Shown here: piece after piece, positions 26,600-40,000 of the stretch | How positions within the stretch are numbered: position 1 is the first letter of the stretch | Layout: every line of letters begins with the position of its first letter | Assembly: GCF_013373865.1 (NCBI RefSeq) | Contig: NC_050467.1 | Span: forward strand, 21,412,996 to 21,476,995 | Source: Monomorium pharaonis | Lineage: Eukaryota > Arthropoda > Insecta > Hymenoptera > Formicidae | DNA length: 64,000 nucleotides | Direction of reading: 5' to 3' | The notes under the pieces: generated by a model | What the model was told of the DNA's origin: nothing | Databases searched by the model: none | Seen by the model: the letters and a program-made list of their open reading frames with translations, nothing else | Made by a program: the position numbers and the translations under genes

Positions 26600-27340
26600 G
26601 CTGTTATGTGCTGGTCAGCGATTCATACGCACGACGATCCTTTTAACTTTATTAAGTCCACAACAATACCAACAATTGCGCTTACGTTATATGCATGACC
26701 ACTTGCAATCATTGTTTGCTTTCGAATCCAATTTTTCGTACGCAAACTATTTCGGCACAACTGAAAAAAAAAAAAAAACTGACAAACCAGCCAGCGGTTT
26801 TCGTCGACATATACCCGTATCGCAACGCCGCCCGTTAATTACCTCTTCGAATGGGTACACTTTTTGCCATAGGCGACTCGCGTATGATCTCGCGCTCATT
26901 AGAGGCGTAAAACGGTCGCGCTCGGCAAGACGGCGCGACGCGACGTGCTTGCTTCCGCGCGGCTGATGCTTCCACACGCTCGCTCGTTTCTCGCTCTCTC
27001 AAAGTGTCAACCGACCGGTCGTGTCGTCACGGTAGAACGAGAGACGCAGCTTTGCCATTAGCCGACACCCGTCGCGTCGCCCCGCGCCGCAAGCGGAACA
27101 GCGACACGCAGCGTCGCTGCACCACGCTAATTGGCAAACATCGGCCCGCGGCCAGCGCTTATCGCGATCGGTCGGCGATTTTTGCAAATTACGGCTCGCT
27201 CGTCGTTCAACACGGCCTCTGTCTTCCTGTCCCTTTCTACCTCTCTCGATGCTGGCGCTGCCACAGTTCACGAGATCGACGATAACGTGGTTCGTTGATA
27301 TCAAACACAGCGGTCAACCTTTTGAAACACGTCCGTTCAA
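26600..27340. other. CpG-rich block downstream of the recursive-splice candidate
   Basis: Dense CpG (for example gcgacgcgacgtgc and gtcgcgtcgccccgc), with frames on both strands that look like chance. The composition would suit a promoter or 5' exon region, but no TATA/initiator pair, splice donor or coding similarity could be fixed. Its strand is unknown. Confidence 0.35.
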
Positions 27341-27344
27341 TATG

Positions 27345-27360
27345 TCTCTCTCTCTCTCTC
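27345..27360 (+). repeat. short (TC)8 tract
   Basis: Eight TC units followed by CCCCTCT, at the 3' edge of a CpG-rich block. Confidence 0.85.
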
Positions 27361-30300
27361 CCCCTCTGCTCTGTTTTCTCGCGAATTAAACACCTCTTGC
27401 GTTTTAGCTAGCGCTTTACTCAGCTATTCAGCGAGTTATGGATGATTGTATTTATGTATGATCACGGAATAAACGAGTGATAGCTGTGACATTGCGGTGG
27501 ATGAAATATCCGATTAATGCGAGAAATCGATGTGTTATTTGTCGCTACATTGTAATTTCGCGTTGTTCAATTTCGCAACTTTACGGATTATTTGTTTATC
27601 ATATTGTTACATAGGTTATCTCGGGATAATCTCGCGATTATGTAATGTACGATACGTTGGGATTTTTATATCTGTACTGAATCAAAAAGTGAAATAAACA
27701 CGATTTCCAAATTTAAATCTACAAAATGCGGTCAAACATATTGGATATCAATCTTTGTCATGCGTGCATTTAAAAAAATTTTTTATTACGGATTATATCG
27801 CTACATGATGCTGAGGTTAAATTGCATATTCATAATATTTCGCAATAAATGCCTTCTAGTTATTTTTAATCATTATTCCAATAATACAACAATTCATGAA
27901 TGACAAGCAGCGTTTTTTAAATTGTCTCTTTTTTAAATAATATTTTATACTTCTATTTTTTTCTTTCTCCCGCTATCAAAAGGTTGCTTTTCGCCTTAGA
28001 TTCTTATCATTATAACTGCTTCTCGTATATCCATTCTACATGTAAATAAATGTACAATTTTAACTGCGAGAAAAAACTGCGACATTTATACACTGTCAAC
28101 TTTATACGACCAAACTATCACAATTTAAAATAATATTACAATATTCGTGAATGGCTGCGTCCGAGCGAAACATCATAATACATTCAGAGAAACAGTCTTA
28201 CCTAAGTTCTATGGCAAGCGGAAAATACAGGTAAATCTTGTAGCACGGGAAGGAAAGAATGCATTACACCAGTTGTCTTCCTAGTATACCGTACTCAGTT
28301 TTCATGACACACCCGTTGTGTTTTGAAATTAAAATTATAAATATGTAATAACATACATTTTATCCAGGTAACATTTACATTTTGTAGGAAATATTTCGTA
28401 AAATTAAGAAACAATACTCCATATGATACAATTGCATAAAAAGAATTTTTTGTTATCCGAACATCGTTTTCATAGCGCTGTCATTCGAACGTTGAATAAA
28501 ATAGTGATAAATGTTTTGCGTTTCTGTATCGACCGGGAAGATCAACAAACTTCGACACACATCCCTTGAAAGAGGCATTTGCACGTGATCGTGAATGAAT
28601 AGTAATCCGTGAATCCGACGAGAGGATCTTTTCACGCTCGCGCTCGTGAAATCGAACGTGTACATATATATTTTTTTTATCGCGGCCAGTTCTCGGCGCG
28701 AAGCATTTTTCGACCGAGCAGCCAAGTTTGTGGGTTTGCGCTTTTGTCCGCAGCAGCGCGCGAACCGTAGTCCAATCCCCCAACGTCCATCCCTCCAACG
28801 TCCAAAAAAAAAGGCCAGAAAGTTCACCGGCAGGTGGCACGAAAAAATGGGCCGAAAAGGTTTGAATTGCGATGCGGCGAACGCTACGCTCCACGAATAA
28901 GCGGGCTGAAAGCGCGCACACACACCTCTTTCCTCCCCTTTCGTAACCATCCTGGTCCGTACCAACCCTATACCTCTGTGGTCTCCTCTCCCCCTCTGAT
29001 ACCCTTTTTTTCGCGTTCTCTTTTCTTCCCTTGTCGGCGAAATTAATTTTACCGGCGCCGCCGTGATAACTCACAGTTACATGTCAACGCTTTGACGCAC
29101 ATAAAAATCTCGTTGCGGTCGACCCCGCCGTGCATGTGCATACGACTTGCACGCGGCGCGGCCCGTTGCAGCAGCCTGCGAATACGCGGCTTGGAAAAAG
29201 ATACGTTTTCCGTGCCAGCGGTACGTGGCAGCGGCGGAGGAAATACGTGCCGCAATATAATGCGGAATTACAGCCGCGCACGTCTTGCCGCGAGGAGAGG
29301 AGAACGGCGCGCGGCGCGGCGGAATGCGGCCGGCGACATAAAATGCTCCTAATTTCCCTGAAAAAAGATTATTTATCTCCGGTATGCCGCGGCTCACTTA
29401 TCCGGATGATCCAATTCCGCGCGCATGCCCGAGTCAAGCGGCAATGTTCATGTCGGAAATCTCGACAAGAGTATTACGAGTTACAAGTTTTATCTTCGTT
29501 ACTGTACGGAGGGAGAAACGTGCCCCCTTTTTTTTCTCCTCTTAGCCTTTAATAATGCTGCCTTAATTAACGCGGCAATCGCATGTATCGTGGACGATAA
29601 TTATACGATTCTGTAGCGCTTGTGCGATTGCATAGAGCCGCGTTGCACCACAGATTTAGGTGATATCGGTGATGCAAGGAAGTAAAATTAAGATGATCGT
29701 TCGAAGCAAATGGGATCTGTCATAATACTAAATTGATTCTCAGGCGGCTTATTTTGAGGTCAAAAGCCATTTGTAAATCCTATTAACCACGTCTACCACG
29801 GGGACAATGAATCGGTGCAATTAATTCATTGCTTCAATTACGTTCCTTATTACTCACCGTCTCGATATACTGCTTAGGTTTTTGAATTTATTTAACCCAC
29901 AAGCACGAATTAATAAATACATATACACATAAATGAATACAGGTAATGTCTTAAGATTTAATTGATGATTATTAAAAACACATCGGTAAGCGAGGAAACA
30001 GTTTTTCCTTTATGCTTTCTATTTGTTAAAAAAAAAAAAATTCTTAAGAAAATTATATCAAGACACGCAACGAAAGTAATTTCTTGTGTTAAACATTACT
30101 TCTGACAATGTGTAAATTAATTCGTGCAACGCTCGATGTTTCGTTTCACGTGTTAAAATATTATTCACATTCACGCACATCGATAAAATATGTATTAATG
30201 CAAAGCGGCAATTTTTAATAACATGAATTTCGCGTTTAATCGCGAGATTAATTGCGTTTCCGTGATTACATGTCACGTAATTCGGCTCTCTTGCATTCTC

Positions 30301-30793
30301 TTAAAAAGCTTTCCCAGCTTTGACCAGCGTGGTGAAACGACTCTACCCAATTATCTAATTCGATAATGCGACACAGACCCGTTATAACGTAACGTTAAAA
30401 CATAGAGCGGCGTTGGGCTTTTCCCGTACGTCCCTCGGTTTCCCGCGCCACGGTGAGAAATTCAAAATCCGTGTTCGCGGCGATAAATCCTCCTGCTCGT
30501 GAATCAACGTTTCCCTCTGGCTCGTTCCAGTTCGTTCATCCGGTGGTGGTTGTGTGGCCCGTGCTGTTTGCACATAAAGAGGGCAAAGGGCAAAAGAGAA
30601 TGGGGACAACGGGAAGAACGGAAGAACGTAGGAATGTAACGTATCCAAAGAGATGGAGAAATGTGCTGAAATATGTTGCCTTCTCAAACGGGCAGTTACG
30701 GACGCGTACGGAAATAAGCATTAAAAGTGAGTTAAAACATTAATATAAGAAGATACGTCATCTCAAATTTGCGTGAGAATGTAATATATAATA

Positions 30794-30828
30794 CATTCCT
30801 TAAATATTCCTTAATATATTCCTTAAAA
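30794..30828. repeat. 11-12-bp tandem repeat, three copies
   Basis: attccttaa(a/t)at repeated three times in AT-rich spacer. Confidence 0.75.
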
Positions 30829-33800
30829 ATACAAGATACGGATTTTCTGTAATTAAAATACTTCGTATAACGTTCGTTCGCACGCGCTATTATTCGTTTC
30901 ACAACAAAGCCGCACCGTTCGACGGAGATAGTCGTACCTAATTTACTGATCAAACATTCTCTACGTAGTCAATCAAACGTCGGTAGGCTCGAATCGCGCC
31001 TTTGCGCGAGTGCCCGCCGCTTTCGTTTCATTGCTCATTGATACACGTATACACGTGTATCACAAACCGTAAGAGCTTTCACTTGCAATCAGAATGGGAG
31101 GGAATTGATCGAGAGAGCCAAACGAGAGAGCACGTCGAGGCGCTTTTGTTTTCACGTAGGAGGATGCGTACATCCAACGACCCGGAACTTCTCCCCCGCT
31201 TTCTCGTGACCAGGCAAATCTCCCTCTCTTTCTCTCTTCGTATCTGGTTCCGGTCCGTTCTTCTACAATGCGACGTTGCATAGGTGCTCTCGGTCGCAAG
31301 TCCCGACTGTACACGTCGTATTTACCGTACCTACTTATCTCGTTACAGTCGCCCTCCTACGTTGACCAGTGTCGCGAATCCCGGACTTGGCAATCTCCCT
31401 TTGATACGTACGGTCTTCTTACCCTTCTCCTCCCCACTTCATAAGAAATTCCTAACGGCAATGAGACTCGAAAAAATGTACGGTTCAAGTTGCATGGACA
31501 ATGCTGCGCGACCACACGCTAGGCTTGTTAATAATACGATAACCGTCGTAATTGGACTCTTTGGGATTTAAATCGAGGGTCGCCTTAACAGTGCTTTAAC
31601 TAACGAGGTACATTCGTAATTATTTAGAAGCGACAAATTGTGTTTTCGCTTGCTGTTATTATTATAGTACCGCTCGAATAAATCTCACAATCGTGTCGAT
31701 AAAATATATAGCGAATTTGTAAGAAATTATCGAATAAGAAATTATCATATTCTTTTCGAAATTTTATGAAAACTTAACTGTTTCGGTATTCTTATCAACG
31801 TTTATAATTTGAGGCTTAATTTTACTAATTTAAAGATATTTAACGACGCTGCTGGAAAATAAAAATGCTGATTCAAACTTGTCGGAACATGTCATCTTCT
31901 TTGATCGGACAACGACATCGACGGAAATCGACGGCGACGCTGTCGGGCAAACCTTTAGAGCATGTTACGATGTGCGTGTCTCATCGTTCACCGTGGAGGG
32001 TGCATAGATATTAGGAATTAAAAGCGACATTTGCATGCAGACGGTTTCGAATATCATCTTGACACACTGCTTTCCCAGCTAATTCCTGCTTCGTCTGCTG
32101 GGAATATTTTGTGAGTTCGACACTTTCGAAGTTCGAGATTGCTACGGGGCAGGTTGTACACATTCCTACAAGCATCCACCTCTCATGATCGTGCAAATCT
32201 TGAAACTCTATTTGGCATAAAACACGTGCGACAGTTAACGTGCGTTGAGATCCTGCATTACCCCGCAGCGTCCCGCTGTATTGTATAACTTCGCTGAAAC
32301 TTGGTGCCTGAGACAGGGAAAGGACTCGGGGCGAAGTGCAACGCAACGTACGCGGCGAGGATTTAAAGGACAATAGAAAGTTCGGTTGTTTTATTCCCAA
32401 ATGTAAAAATAGTATTTTTTAGATCCTTCCCTATTGATTCTCTCGCGACCCAAGAGGATATGGACTCTTTTAGAAATATTGGCTCTCGCGTATTATTCTC
32501 GAAATCAAGCTTAAATCAAGTTGGTCAAAGTTGCATTATTAAGGACAACGAGATCTAATTATATGGCCTTTTGTGTACGCCTTATTCACCGTAACGAGAG
32601 AGCTTAATGGCATGACATTTCAGTTACTACCAATTTTATCAGTGGCACAAAGCATGTAATTACTCGTATTTCCCTAATTCCGCGGATCTGCGTAAACCAG
32701 AGTGTATTGAATGTCTGCACAGATATCCAACTCCGATAATGAGGAATAGTTAGCGTTGTAACAGTGAAATAGCGTGCCCTATCGATCAAGCCGATCCGAT
32801 GTAGACAATGATGGAATACTGTTTCGGCAGCAACACGAGCGCATCACAACAAATTAAATTAACGTAATTATCTGACATTTTACAGTTTTCAGTAAGTAAG
32901 CCGCGTGAATGACTCAAACGGTCTCCCTACCATTCTTTACTCGAAGTTGCTTACGTCGTCATTTGTCTTGTCTTTCGACAGCTTTACTGCTTTTGTGGCG
33001 CGCACTCGGAGGCCGTTCTTTAAGAAGGTGGTACCAGCTTAAGCATCTATCGAATGGATGGCCGTAATGCCGCGCATATTGCGTATAAAGCAGCACTCAC
33101 GACGGCACATTCCGAACGTGTTACCTTCCTCTCTCACATAAGAGATACGTGCCCGTAGTTTACGCCTACGTAGTTCAACATACTCAGTGCTCTCGCGAAG
33201 CTAGTCGTGAAAATCCAATCTAACGAAGTCGCCATTGAAACTGATAAGTATCCGTATTTCAGGCCACCACTGCAAAAGTCGTGCCGGATATCGTATCACT
33301 TTTTTTACTTTTTCTATCGCCATCCGGCGTCTCAAGTCGCAACACGATCTCACAGCCTTCCATTATGCGATTGTATTACTCCGTAATATAGGATAGAATT
33401 TTACGTAATATTATATTAACCTTTTCCCGTATGAATTATACTCATCGCTTGTTAATACATAAAGTTTCGAATACATATATTATTGTATAATTTTATTTTT
33501 GAAATGCGCATTATACTTTGTTAATTTGGATATTGCGATTTTATTGACATACTTGTCGATATAAAAAATATTACGTATCTTTAAAATACCTTAGAAAAAA
33601 ATAAAACTGGAATTTATAGAAAAAAGATAAAGAAAAACTAAAAAAGTAATGAATAATTACATTAATAAAATCACTGAAAAATGTAATAAAAATTTTTTAA
33701 AAAATAATAATCATATTCATATATTCAAATCACTTTCAGTGTGATCTCGTCGAAAATGTGATTCTTATGTTTGTAAAATTTAGTCTCAGATGTCTGGAAC

Positions 33801-34565
33801 ACATAAATTTCAATTTCGTAGGGAATGTTATGAGACAGAATTATGCCCCGAAGCGTTCCCCCGTCTATTACCAGAAAAAAAATGAAAGATTTAAAATTGC
33901 CATGCAAACTGCGTGATTCACCATGACCAGACACACTCCGCAAATTAATACGAACGTACTAATTAGACCTCGTCCATCGTAAATTTAAAATATCTTGAAG
34001 GAAGAGTTGTTAATTGACGTAAATCGATCGCGAGCTGGACATTATTTCTGAAACGTACGAGGGTCGTTTTATAATTAGCCGCTAGCTTTATCCAATTTAC
34101 TCCAACTTTCCCGATCGCATTCCTCATTCACCTTGTGTTATTTCGCTTATCTCTAAATTCCAACTTTCAATTTATCAGAGACTACTACCTCAACTTTATA
34201 AAATGAAACACGTTTACGATAGAAATTTGAAATCATTTACATTGCATGGATTAAACGTTTCAAATAAATCGTCCCTTCCGACACGTTGAGATTAACGACA
34301 CCGTTGTTTCATTGCATGACACCTGGTATAAGAGAATGAGTTCTCCGCGCCGCGCCGCGAGTAAAGAATTCGATCGTAGTACCGGGCAGGTGTGTTTCGC
34401 GGCGTAGCTCGTCGTAGCAAGTTGAAGAGGCAAAGAGCGGGAACACGTAGGTGACCTTTGAACCCGGTGGACTCCCTGCTATTTCTCCGTACCTATCCCC
34501 GGACCCGTGGAATACACGTTTCGCGTTGGCCAACCCTTTCGTACCATTCGTCTTTCTACCAAAGT

Positions 34566-34591
34566 CACCACCATTACCACCACCACCATCA
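34566..34591 (+). repeat. (ACC)n trinucleotide repeat
   Basis: Imperfect ACC/CAT run. His or Thr repeats in overlapping frames are artefacts. Confidence 0.75.
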
Positions 34592-36714
34592 ACACTTGGT
34601 TATCTATACGCCGTCGCATCTCTGCAACATCCTCTCGATTGATTTTCTTTTATAGAAGATTCGTGATTGTACGAAGGGCACACGGCGCAACGGGAATAAC
34701 GAAAACCCGATAATCGCGCTAGCATCTTGGAGGACTATAAATCTCTCGCTTCATTAAAACTCGCGTTGTACTTGTTGCCTGCGTTTCCGATCGATTCGTA
34801 TCGACGACGTTTTCATTAATAACTAAGTCAACTGTCGTAGTACGCATAATATATCTATTTCAAATTCTTTTTTAAAGAGGAAAATAATAATCTAGTATTT
34901 CCTTCGCGAATATACTTTAAATCTCTGATTTTATTGTCATTAATTGACAATTAATTTACCACGCGTATAGCTCGAAGCAACGATTGATAGCGGCACAATG
35001 TCTCTGTGATCAACCGACTCGTTCCTCCATGGTACATTATGACTTCAAAAACGTCGATCCATCCGGTACGCGGGCCATGGAACACAATGGCTGGCTCAAT
35101 GACTGTATTTATAGCTGTTCTCATTTGTTCTCTTTTTCCTCTCTTTCTCCGCTACGTACGTAAATCTGCGCGAACACCTACATGGACAGCCGTGTTTGAT
35201 CGTGTTAGTAAGATACGGTCTTGAACGCATTTATATGCGCGTCTGCACGTCCGTATACGCGTGCGTAAACACCGAGAAGCGTGCACACGCGCACGCATAT
35301 ATACATCAGGGTCAAGGCACTTGGGGTTTCTTCGCGAGAAACCGCGTTCAGTTACTGTGAACGTGGGGTACTGTTAATGCAACCTCACGATCGCGAGATC
35401 GCGATGAGGTACGAGGAGGCTGGAAGAGAATCCAGCTCCTCGACGTGGTGCGCCGTCACGAGTTTCTCCTTGAATCGAGTATTCCTCAAGTTGCTTATAT
35501 TCAGACGATTGTTGAACAATCGACTCTCGTGCAATCTGATCGATAGGACACCTGAGCTGATCGGCTTTGCAGTAATGCGACGTTAAAAACACGTAACTGA
35601 AACGATATTAGCACTTTGCCTTGCAAAATATGTCATCAAATACATGCTCAAAGAAAACATTATGTAAAAATTATTTGCAAAATACGAAAGTATACTAAGT
35701 GAAGAAATTATTCAATTTGTGAATACAATAAAATAAGTAAAAACTTCAATATCAGTGCACAAGTATCTTTATACGCGCCATCTCCGTGGTAGACTTCTTC
35801 TTTAATCCCCTCTTCTTTAAGCATCCCTTCTCTCTTTTACCGTGAGCGATCGATTGACTCGCGCAAGTAATACGGAAGCGTTACCCCGACGGTAACTTCT
35901 TTTACGGTAGCTTCGCGAATGAGAAACGTGGTCGCTGATAAACAAATAAAGCTTTCCACTTCGCCGTTCAGAGATGCTATTGGTATTTCTCTACTTCGCG
36001 GCAAATGAGGAAACTGAGTCAGTACGTAAGCAAACGAATGGCAATTTACACCGTAGTTACCTAATGACCCGTAACTTTGTCCCGCATTTCTGTTAGAGTG
36101 CTTTTTCACCATGATTATATCTTATGGCATGTAATTCAGCGCTAGATCTAACATCAGTCTTATGCTCGTGATTATCGTGGAAAGTCCCTTGAGTGAAGAC
36201 ATAGTAAATAAAGCTTAGGTGATATACGCACCATCGATTTGTGTACGAGCTCTACATTACAGGCAGGTATACGTTCCCCGACGCGGAGAATGCTTCTCAT
36301 GTTTTACGATACACTGCGCTTATCAATGAAAATAGGTCGCGTATGCATTAACAATCGGAAGCCAGTTGAAAGTTACTTTATAGCTCTACTTTGCGGTGTC
36401 AAGATATGATCGGAATGTGTTCAGTATGCGTTACAATACGGAAAGCCGATTCGAAAGAAGCTGTATCTAAGAAAGGCTCAGAGGAGATTTAAACGTATAA
36501 ACATGGCGTTCTGATTTGCTCGTACGTCACTGGAAGACGCTGCTTTCAATTAAAGAGAGAATCTTCGAGTGAATGCCGTTCTCTTCGGTCCTAGAAACAG
36601 ATTAGAGGAGAGTGTAACTTCGGGTTATAGGATCGAAAGATCCTCTTCCTTTTGAGCTCTGCTTGTCTCCTTCGTGGAACAGAGAGAACCAGTCTTTGGT
36701 CTTTGGCTTGAGTT

Positions 36715-37100
36715 GCCTGGTACCCTCCTCTCCCTCCCCTCACCTCCTCCAGCGAATTACCACTAATCTCCTGCGTTCTCTTCTCTCCTCATCTCTCTTT
36801 CTCTCATCTACTCTCCTCCCAGCCCTCTCCCCGGCTCTTTCGTCGTTACGTCTCTCACTCTATTTTCTCTCACGGATCTTCCTCCGGTTCCTATACCTGT
36901 CTCGATATCCCCCTCTCCCACGTTCTCTCCTCGACGTGGTTCAAGTGGCGTCTAAGCGCACTACTGGAAGCAGCCGAAGAGGCTCGTTCCTTTCGCTCCG
37001 TCTCTTCGCACACCTATTCCTCTCTGGCCTCTCGGCTCTTCCCCTGTATCATTCTCTCTCTCTCTTCTTCTCCCCGTCTCTTCCTCGATCTTCTCCTTTA
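36715..37100 (+). repeat. long pyrimidine-rich (CT-rich) low-complexity block
   Basis: Nearly 400 bp in which the + strand is overwhelmingly C and T (runs such as CTCCTCTCCCTCCCCTCACC), with only short purine interruptions. The 147-codon frame covering it is a Ser/Leu/Pro low-complexity artefact. The strand asymmetry could support triplex DNA, act as a GAGA-factor-type purine tract on the - strand, or simply be a decayed microsatellite. Confidence 0.75.
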
Positions 37101-38250
37101 GTCTAGAGGCGGACTTGACGTTTAGCCTCGAGCACTCGCCACTTTAAAATTCCTCCTAATCTCAGTAACCGACGTCGTGTTCCACGTAAGCCATCTCTTT
37201 ACCTCTTCCGTTCTCGTTCCTCCCGAGTACTCCTCTTCGTCGACGTGCTCTCTCTCTCTTCTGCCGTCTACCATCCACGTTGAGCGTTAATGACGACGAT
37301 AAAAAGATTAACGGGGATTGCCCGCAGTGGATTTGAGCCTATGGGCGCCCACGGGGGCATTCCGACCCGACGAGAATTAGGCGGGTGGAAGAGAATGGCG
37401 CCGCGCTGGAAGAGCGCCCGCCGGCTCCGTCGAGGTGAAATACATACACGGCGGGGTTCAGCCGTGTGTACCTCGTTTAGCGCGGAACGCGAGGTGGAGG
37501 AATGCGGTACGGATTTTTGGGCGCATATATGTTAAGCGCGCAGAGAGGAATTATTTCCCGGCAGTAAAATTAGTAGCTCACGCACGATAGACATGTACGT
37601 TATATACATCGCGCGCTATATACATCATATTCATGATATCACTTAATGTGTGTTGATGTACCAATTTTAGATCGCTGCGAACGCTGTATTTTCGGGAAAC
37701 AGGTTTCGTTAGCTGACCCTCACCGCCTCCCTCTTCCCTGCCGCATTTCGAACGGATAGAATTTGCATGCGTCGCGCAAAATTTAAGCGAGCGACATCGG
37801 AGAAAAAGTGTGAATAATACAATCACCTCATTCCCCGCATTAAATGTTTTTCCACGTCGGCTCGCCGAGCGACAAAAACAACGCGGGCGTAATTGTAACG
37901 CAATTGCTTCGTGACCGCTCGATCGATCGACGAGAAAATTTATCGGTTGCTACGCACAAATTGCAACTTTCAACTTATGTAAAATAATCCAGCAACAAAA
38001 ACGCGCAGAGGCCGCTCGCCCTCTCTCGTTTAGCTGCTTGTTTAGTAGCACCGCGCGGTCTGTTTATTCGCGAGTCGGGATGCTAGCGCGCCGTTGAAAA
38101 AATAATCGATCGCACGTTAATTGCAACGCGGGCTGGCCAGTCCGGGCGAATAATACCACCTAGCTAGACACCAAGCACGAATTATATGTAAATAACAAAT
38201 GACCAAGCATTTCGGCGACCGGATGATAAACGCCCGGCGCGAGCGAGCAA

Positions 38251-38272
38251 GCGGCGCGGCGCGGCGCGGCGG
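38251..38272 (+). repeat. (GCGGC)4 pentanucleotide repeat
   Basis: GC-only pentamer run inside the GC-rich block that ends at the 38371 donor-like motif. Confidence 0.85.
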
Positions 38273-38370
38273 CCCGACGAGCGTTTTCCAATTAATGGAT
38301 TTCCGGCTTTATCTGGCTAGTGGCTAGTAGGCGCCGTCCGTGCGCGGCAAGCGAGGCGCGAATTTATTCA

Positions 38371-38379
38371 CAGGTAAGT
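38371..38379 (+). promoter_or_regulatory. strong 5' splice donor motif CAG|GTAAGT
   Basis: A perfect donor consensus with the junction after 38373. The 40 bp upstream is GC-rich (gcaagcgaggcgcgaattt) and not pyrimidine-rich, so it does not look like a recursive site. It could be the donor of a small GC-rich exon or 5' UTR exon upstream, but no recognisable coding frame or good acceptor was found, and a decoy is possible. Confidence 0.25.
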
Positions 38380-39260
38380 GCATCGTTGCGCAGGTGCGCG
38401 TCAACGATGCGAGGGATAAATCTCGTTTTCGACGGTGGAGCGCGCATGACACCACGATGACGCGTTGAGCCGCGAGTGCGGTTTCGATGATTTTTATTCG
38501 CCCCGGCTTTCGGATCCCTCGCATATCCTCGCAAATCCCGCCCAAATCCCGCAAAATTGGCATCCGCGCCATTCAAACATGCATATAATAAATTATGAAA
38601 ATAAACGCAGCGACTTCCGATTAAATTATTTAAACGTTCTGTGATTTCTATTATATGTACAAATTGCGTGACACAGGGCATGACATTGTTAAACGTGCAG
38701 ATAATAAAGAGGGGAAACATAATATTTTCCATCAAGGGCCGTTTGAATTTCCAATGCAAACCAGATTGAAAGATAAACGTGTATGTCCCAGAATTGATAT
38801 TCACAGCGAATGAATATTCCATTCGCAACAGTATCTTCTTCACAATTGGATTTACTTTTTTTAAATTGATTCGTTATGTCTTTCTACATTTATCGAACAG
38901 TGCAATAGGGTTTACCATTTACCATTACTGACGAACGAACTGGACGATGGTAACGTTGTAGTTCAACCGGCCTGTTGGGAAATCTCTCGACTGCAAGATA
39001 CAGCCCTGAATGTATACAGCAGTACGTTAATTCAATTGCCCTGGTTACCGATCAGTAAAGAGACATATGTACGTAATTATTAAATTATAAAACGCTACAT
39101 TACTTCGTCTCTATTTTTGGGCAAGCGGGGAAACAGCTGGATGATATTTATATTTTTAATGTACTCTACTTTCTTCACATAATTCATTTGCTACATGAAA
39201 TATGTACTTGATATATGATTTTTCCTCTCTATTACATCTAGAATACTTTATTGATCACTC

Positions 39261-39281
39261 TATATATATATATATATATAT
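39261..39281. repeat. (TA)10 microsatellite
   Basis: Perfect TA dinucleotide run in AT-rich spacer. Confidence 0.95.
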
Positions 39282-39965
39282 TCCATTTCGTTTTATGCGC
39301 AATGAGTTGAGAACCTTATAAAATGAAAACAACTTTCGTTCCACGCGCGCTTGCTTTAAGGTTTTTTTATGCATATAAAAATATGACGCATAATTGCATG
39401 CGTTTTTTAATATATTTGGTAAATGTTCAATAGAAGTATGCGAAAGTATATATGACAGATATATTAGTTATTTCAAAACTTATATAGGAACTACAAATAC
39501 TTTAATGCTACATGTCTGTTATAATACAATGTAGGCGCAGAATTAAAAAAAAGGCACAACACGTTGATTAAAACGGTGACAGCATCTATGTGACATTGCT
39601 CCTAGGAACATTGCGGAACATTCCGATATTCGCGGCGCCTCCGCAATGGCATCCACATTGTACAATGGCACCTACATGTCAACGTCTGCTAATGTCAGTC
39701 GCCGCCACCGCAATGTGCGGTATTGCGTCGGGGCTTCCCAGCTTAGAATTACAAACAAACGCGATTACGCTGTTACCTTACAGGGTATAGGGTCCACGTG
39801 TCACACTACTCAATGGTAACTCGCGTAGATCGATCGATTAATGGAACGAGGCCATTGGCCTCGCGAACTTTATTCTCTGATTTTTAAGACCCTCGTAATA
39901 GCAAGCTATAACTCCGCTCTCTGCAATACGTACTAAAATTTATAACAAAGTTTGTTCTGCAAAAG

Positions 39966-39968
<3 letters not shown>

Positions 39969-39996
<28 letters not shown>
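39969..39996 (+). repeat. (GA)14 microsatellite
   Basis: Perfect GA dinucleotide run. Confidence 0.95.

Positions 39997-40000
<4 letters not shown>

Larger units (their letters stand above)
27360..36600. other. alternating AT-rich spacer and GC-rich patches, no recognisable gene
   Basis: GC-rich patches lie at about 28600-29620, 30400-31570, 34290-34720 and 35260-35600. The longest frames are 197 codons at 28481-29074 (-) and 140 codons at 29130-29552 (+); neither resembles a protein family. A 129-codon - strand frame at 32011-32400 has more protein-like composition (for example LCQIEFQDLHDHERWMLVG) but starts at TTG and lacks clear splice sites. Confidence 0.5.
37100..38580. other. GC-rich block, possible regulatory sequence
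   Basis: Rich in CpG with interspersed TTAATT and CAATTAA cores. It contains the GCGGC pentamer repeat and ends near the 38371 donor-like motif. No coding similarity seen. Confidence 0.4.

Noticed and set aside
28193..28215. Possible - strand recursive splice site (reverse complement reads ACTTAG|GTAAGA)
   Set aside because: The tract upstream on the - strand is not pyrimidine-rich, the donor is imperfect, and it is on the opposite strand to the strong candidate.
28481..29074. 197-codon - strand frame
   Set aside because: It is the longest non-repeat frame but has no family resemblance, is Arg/Ser/Lys-rich, and overlaps another 170-codon frame in a different register; frames of this size are near chance expectation in GC-rich DNA.
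32011..32400. 129-codon - strand frame with fairly protein-like composition
   Set aside because: It starts at TTG, has no clear acceptor or donor at either end and no recognised domain; it is kept only as a note in the region entry.
33084..33114. TATAAAG followed about 25 bp later by ACATTC (core promoter-like)
   Set aside because: The initiator match is weak and no coding exon or donor follows; such pairs are common by chance in AT-rich insect DNA.
36663..37106. 147-codon Ser/Leu-rich frame
   Set aside because: It is produced by the pyrimidine-rich block, since CT-only sequence cannot contain stop codons.
37340..37352. Possible reverse-strand tRNA B-box (ggatttgagcc)
   Set aside because: The flanking bases do not form a T-stem and no A box lies at the proper distance.
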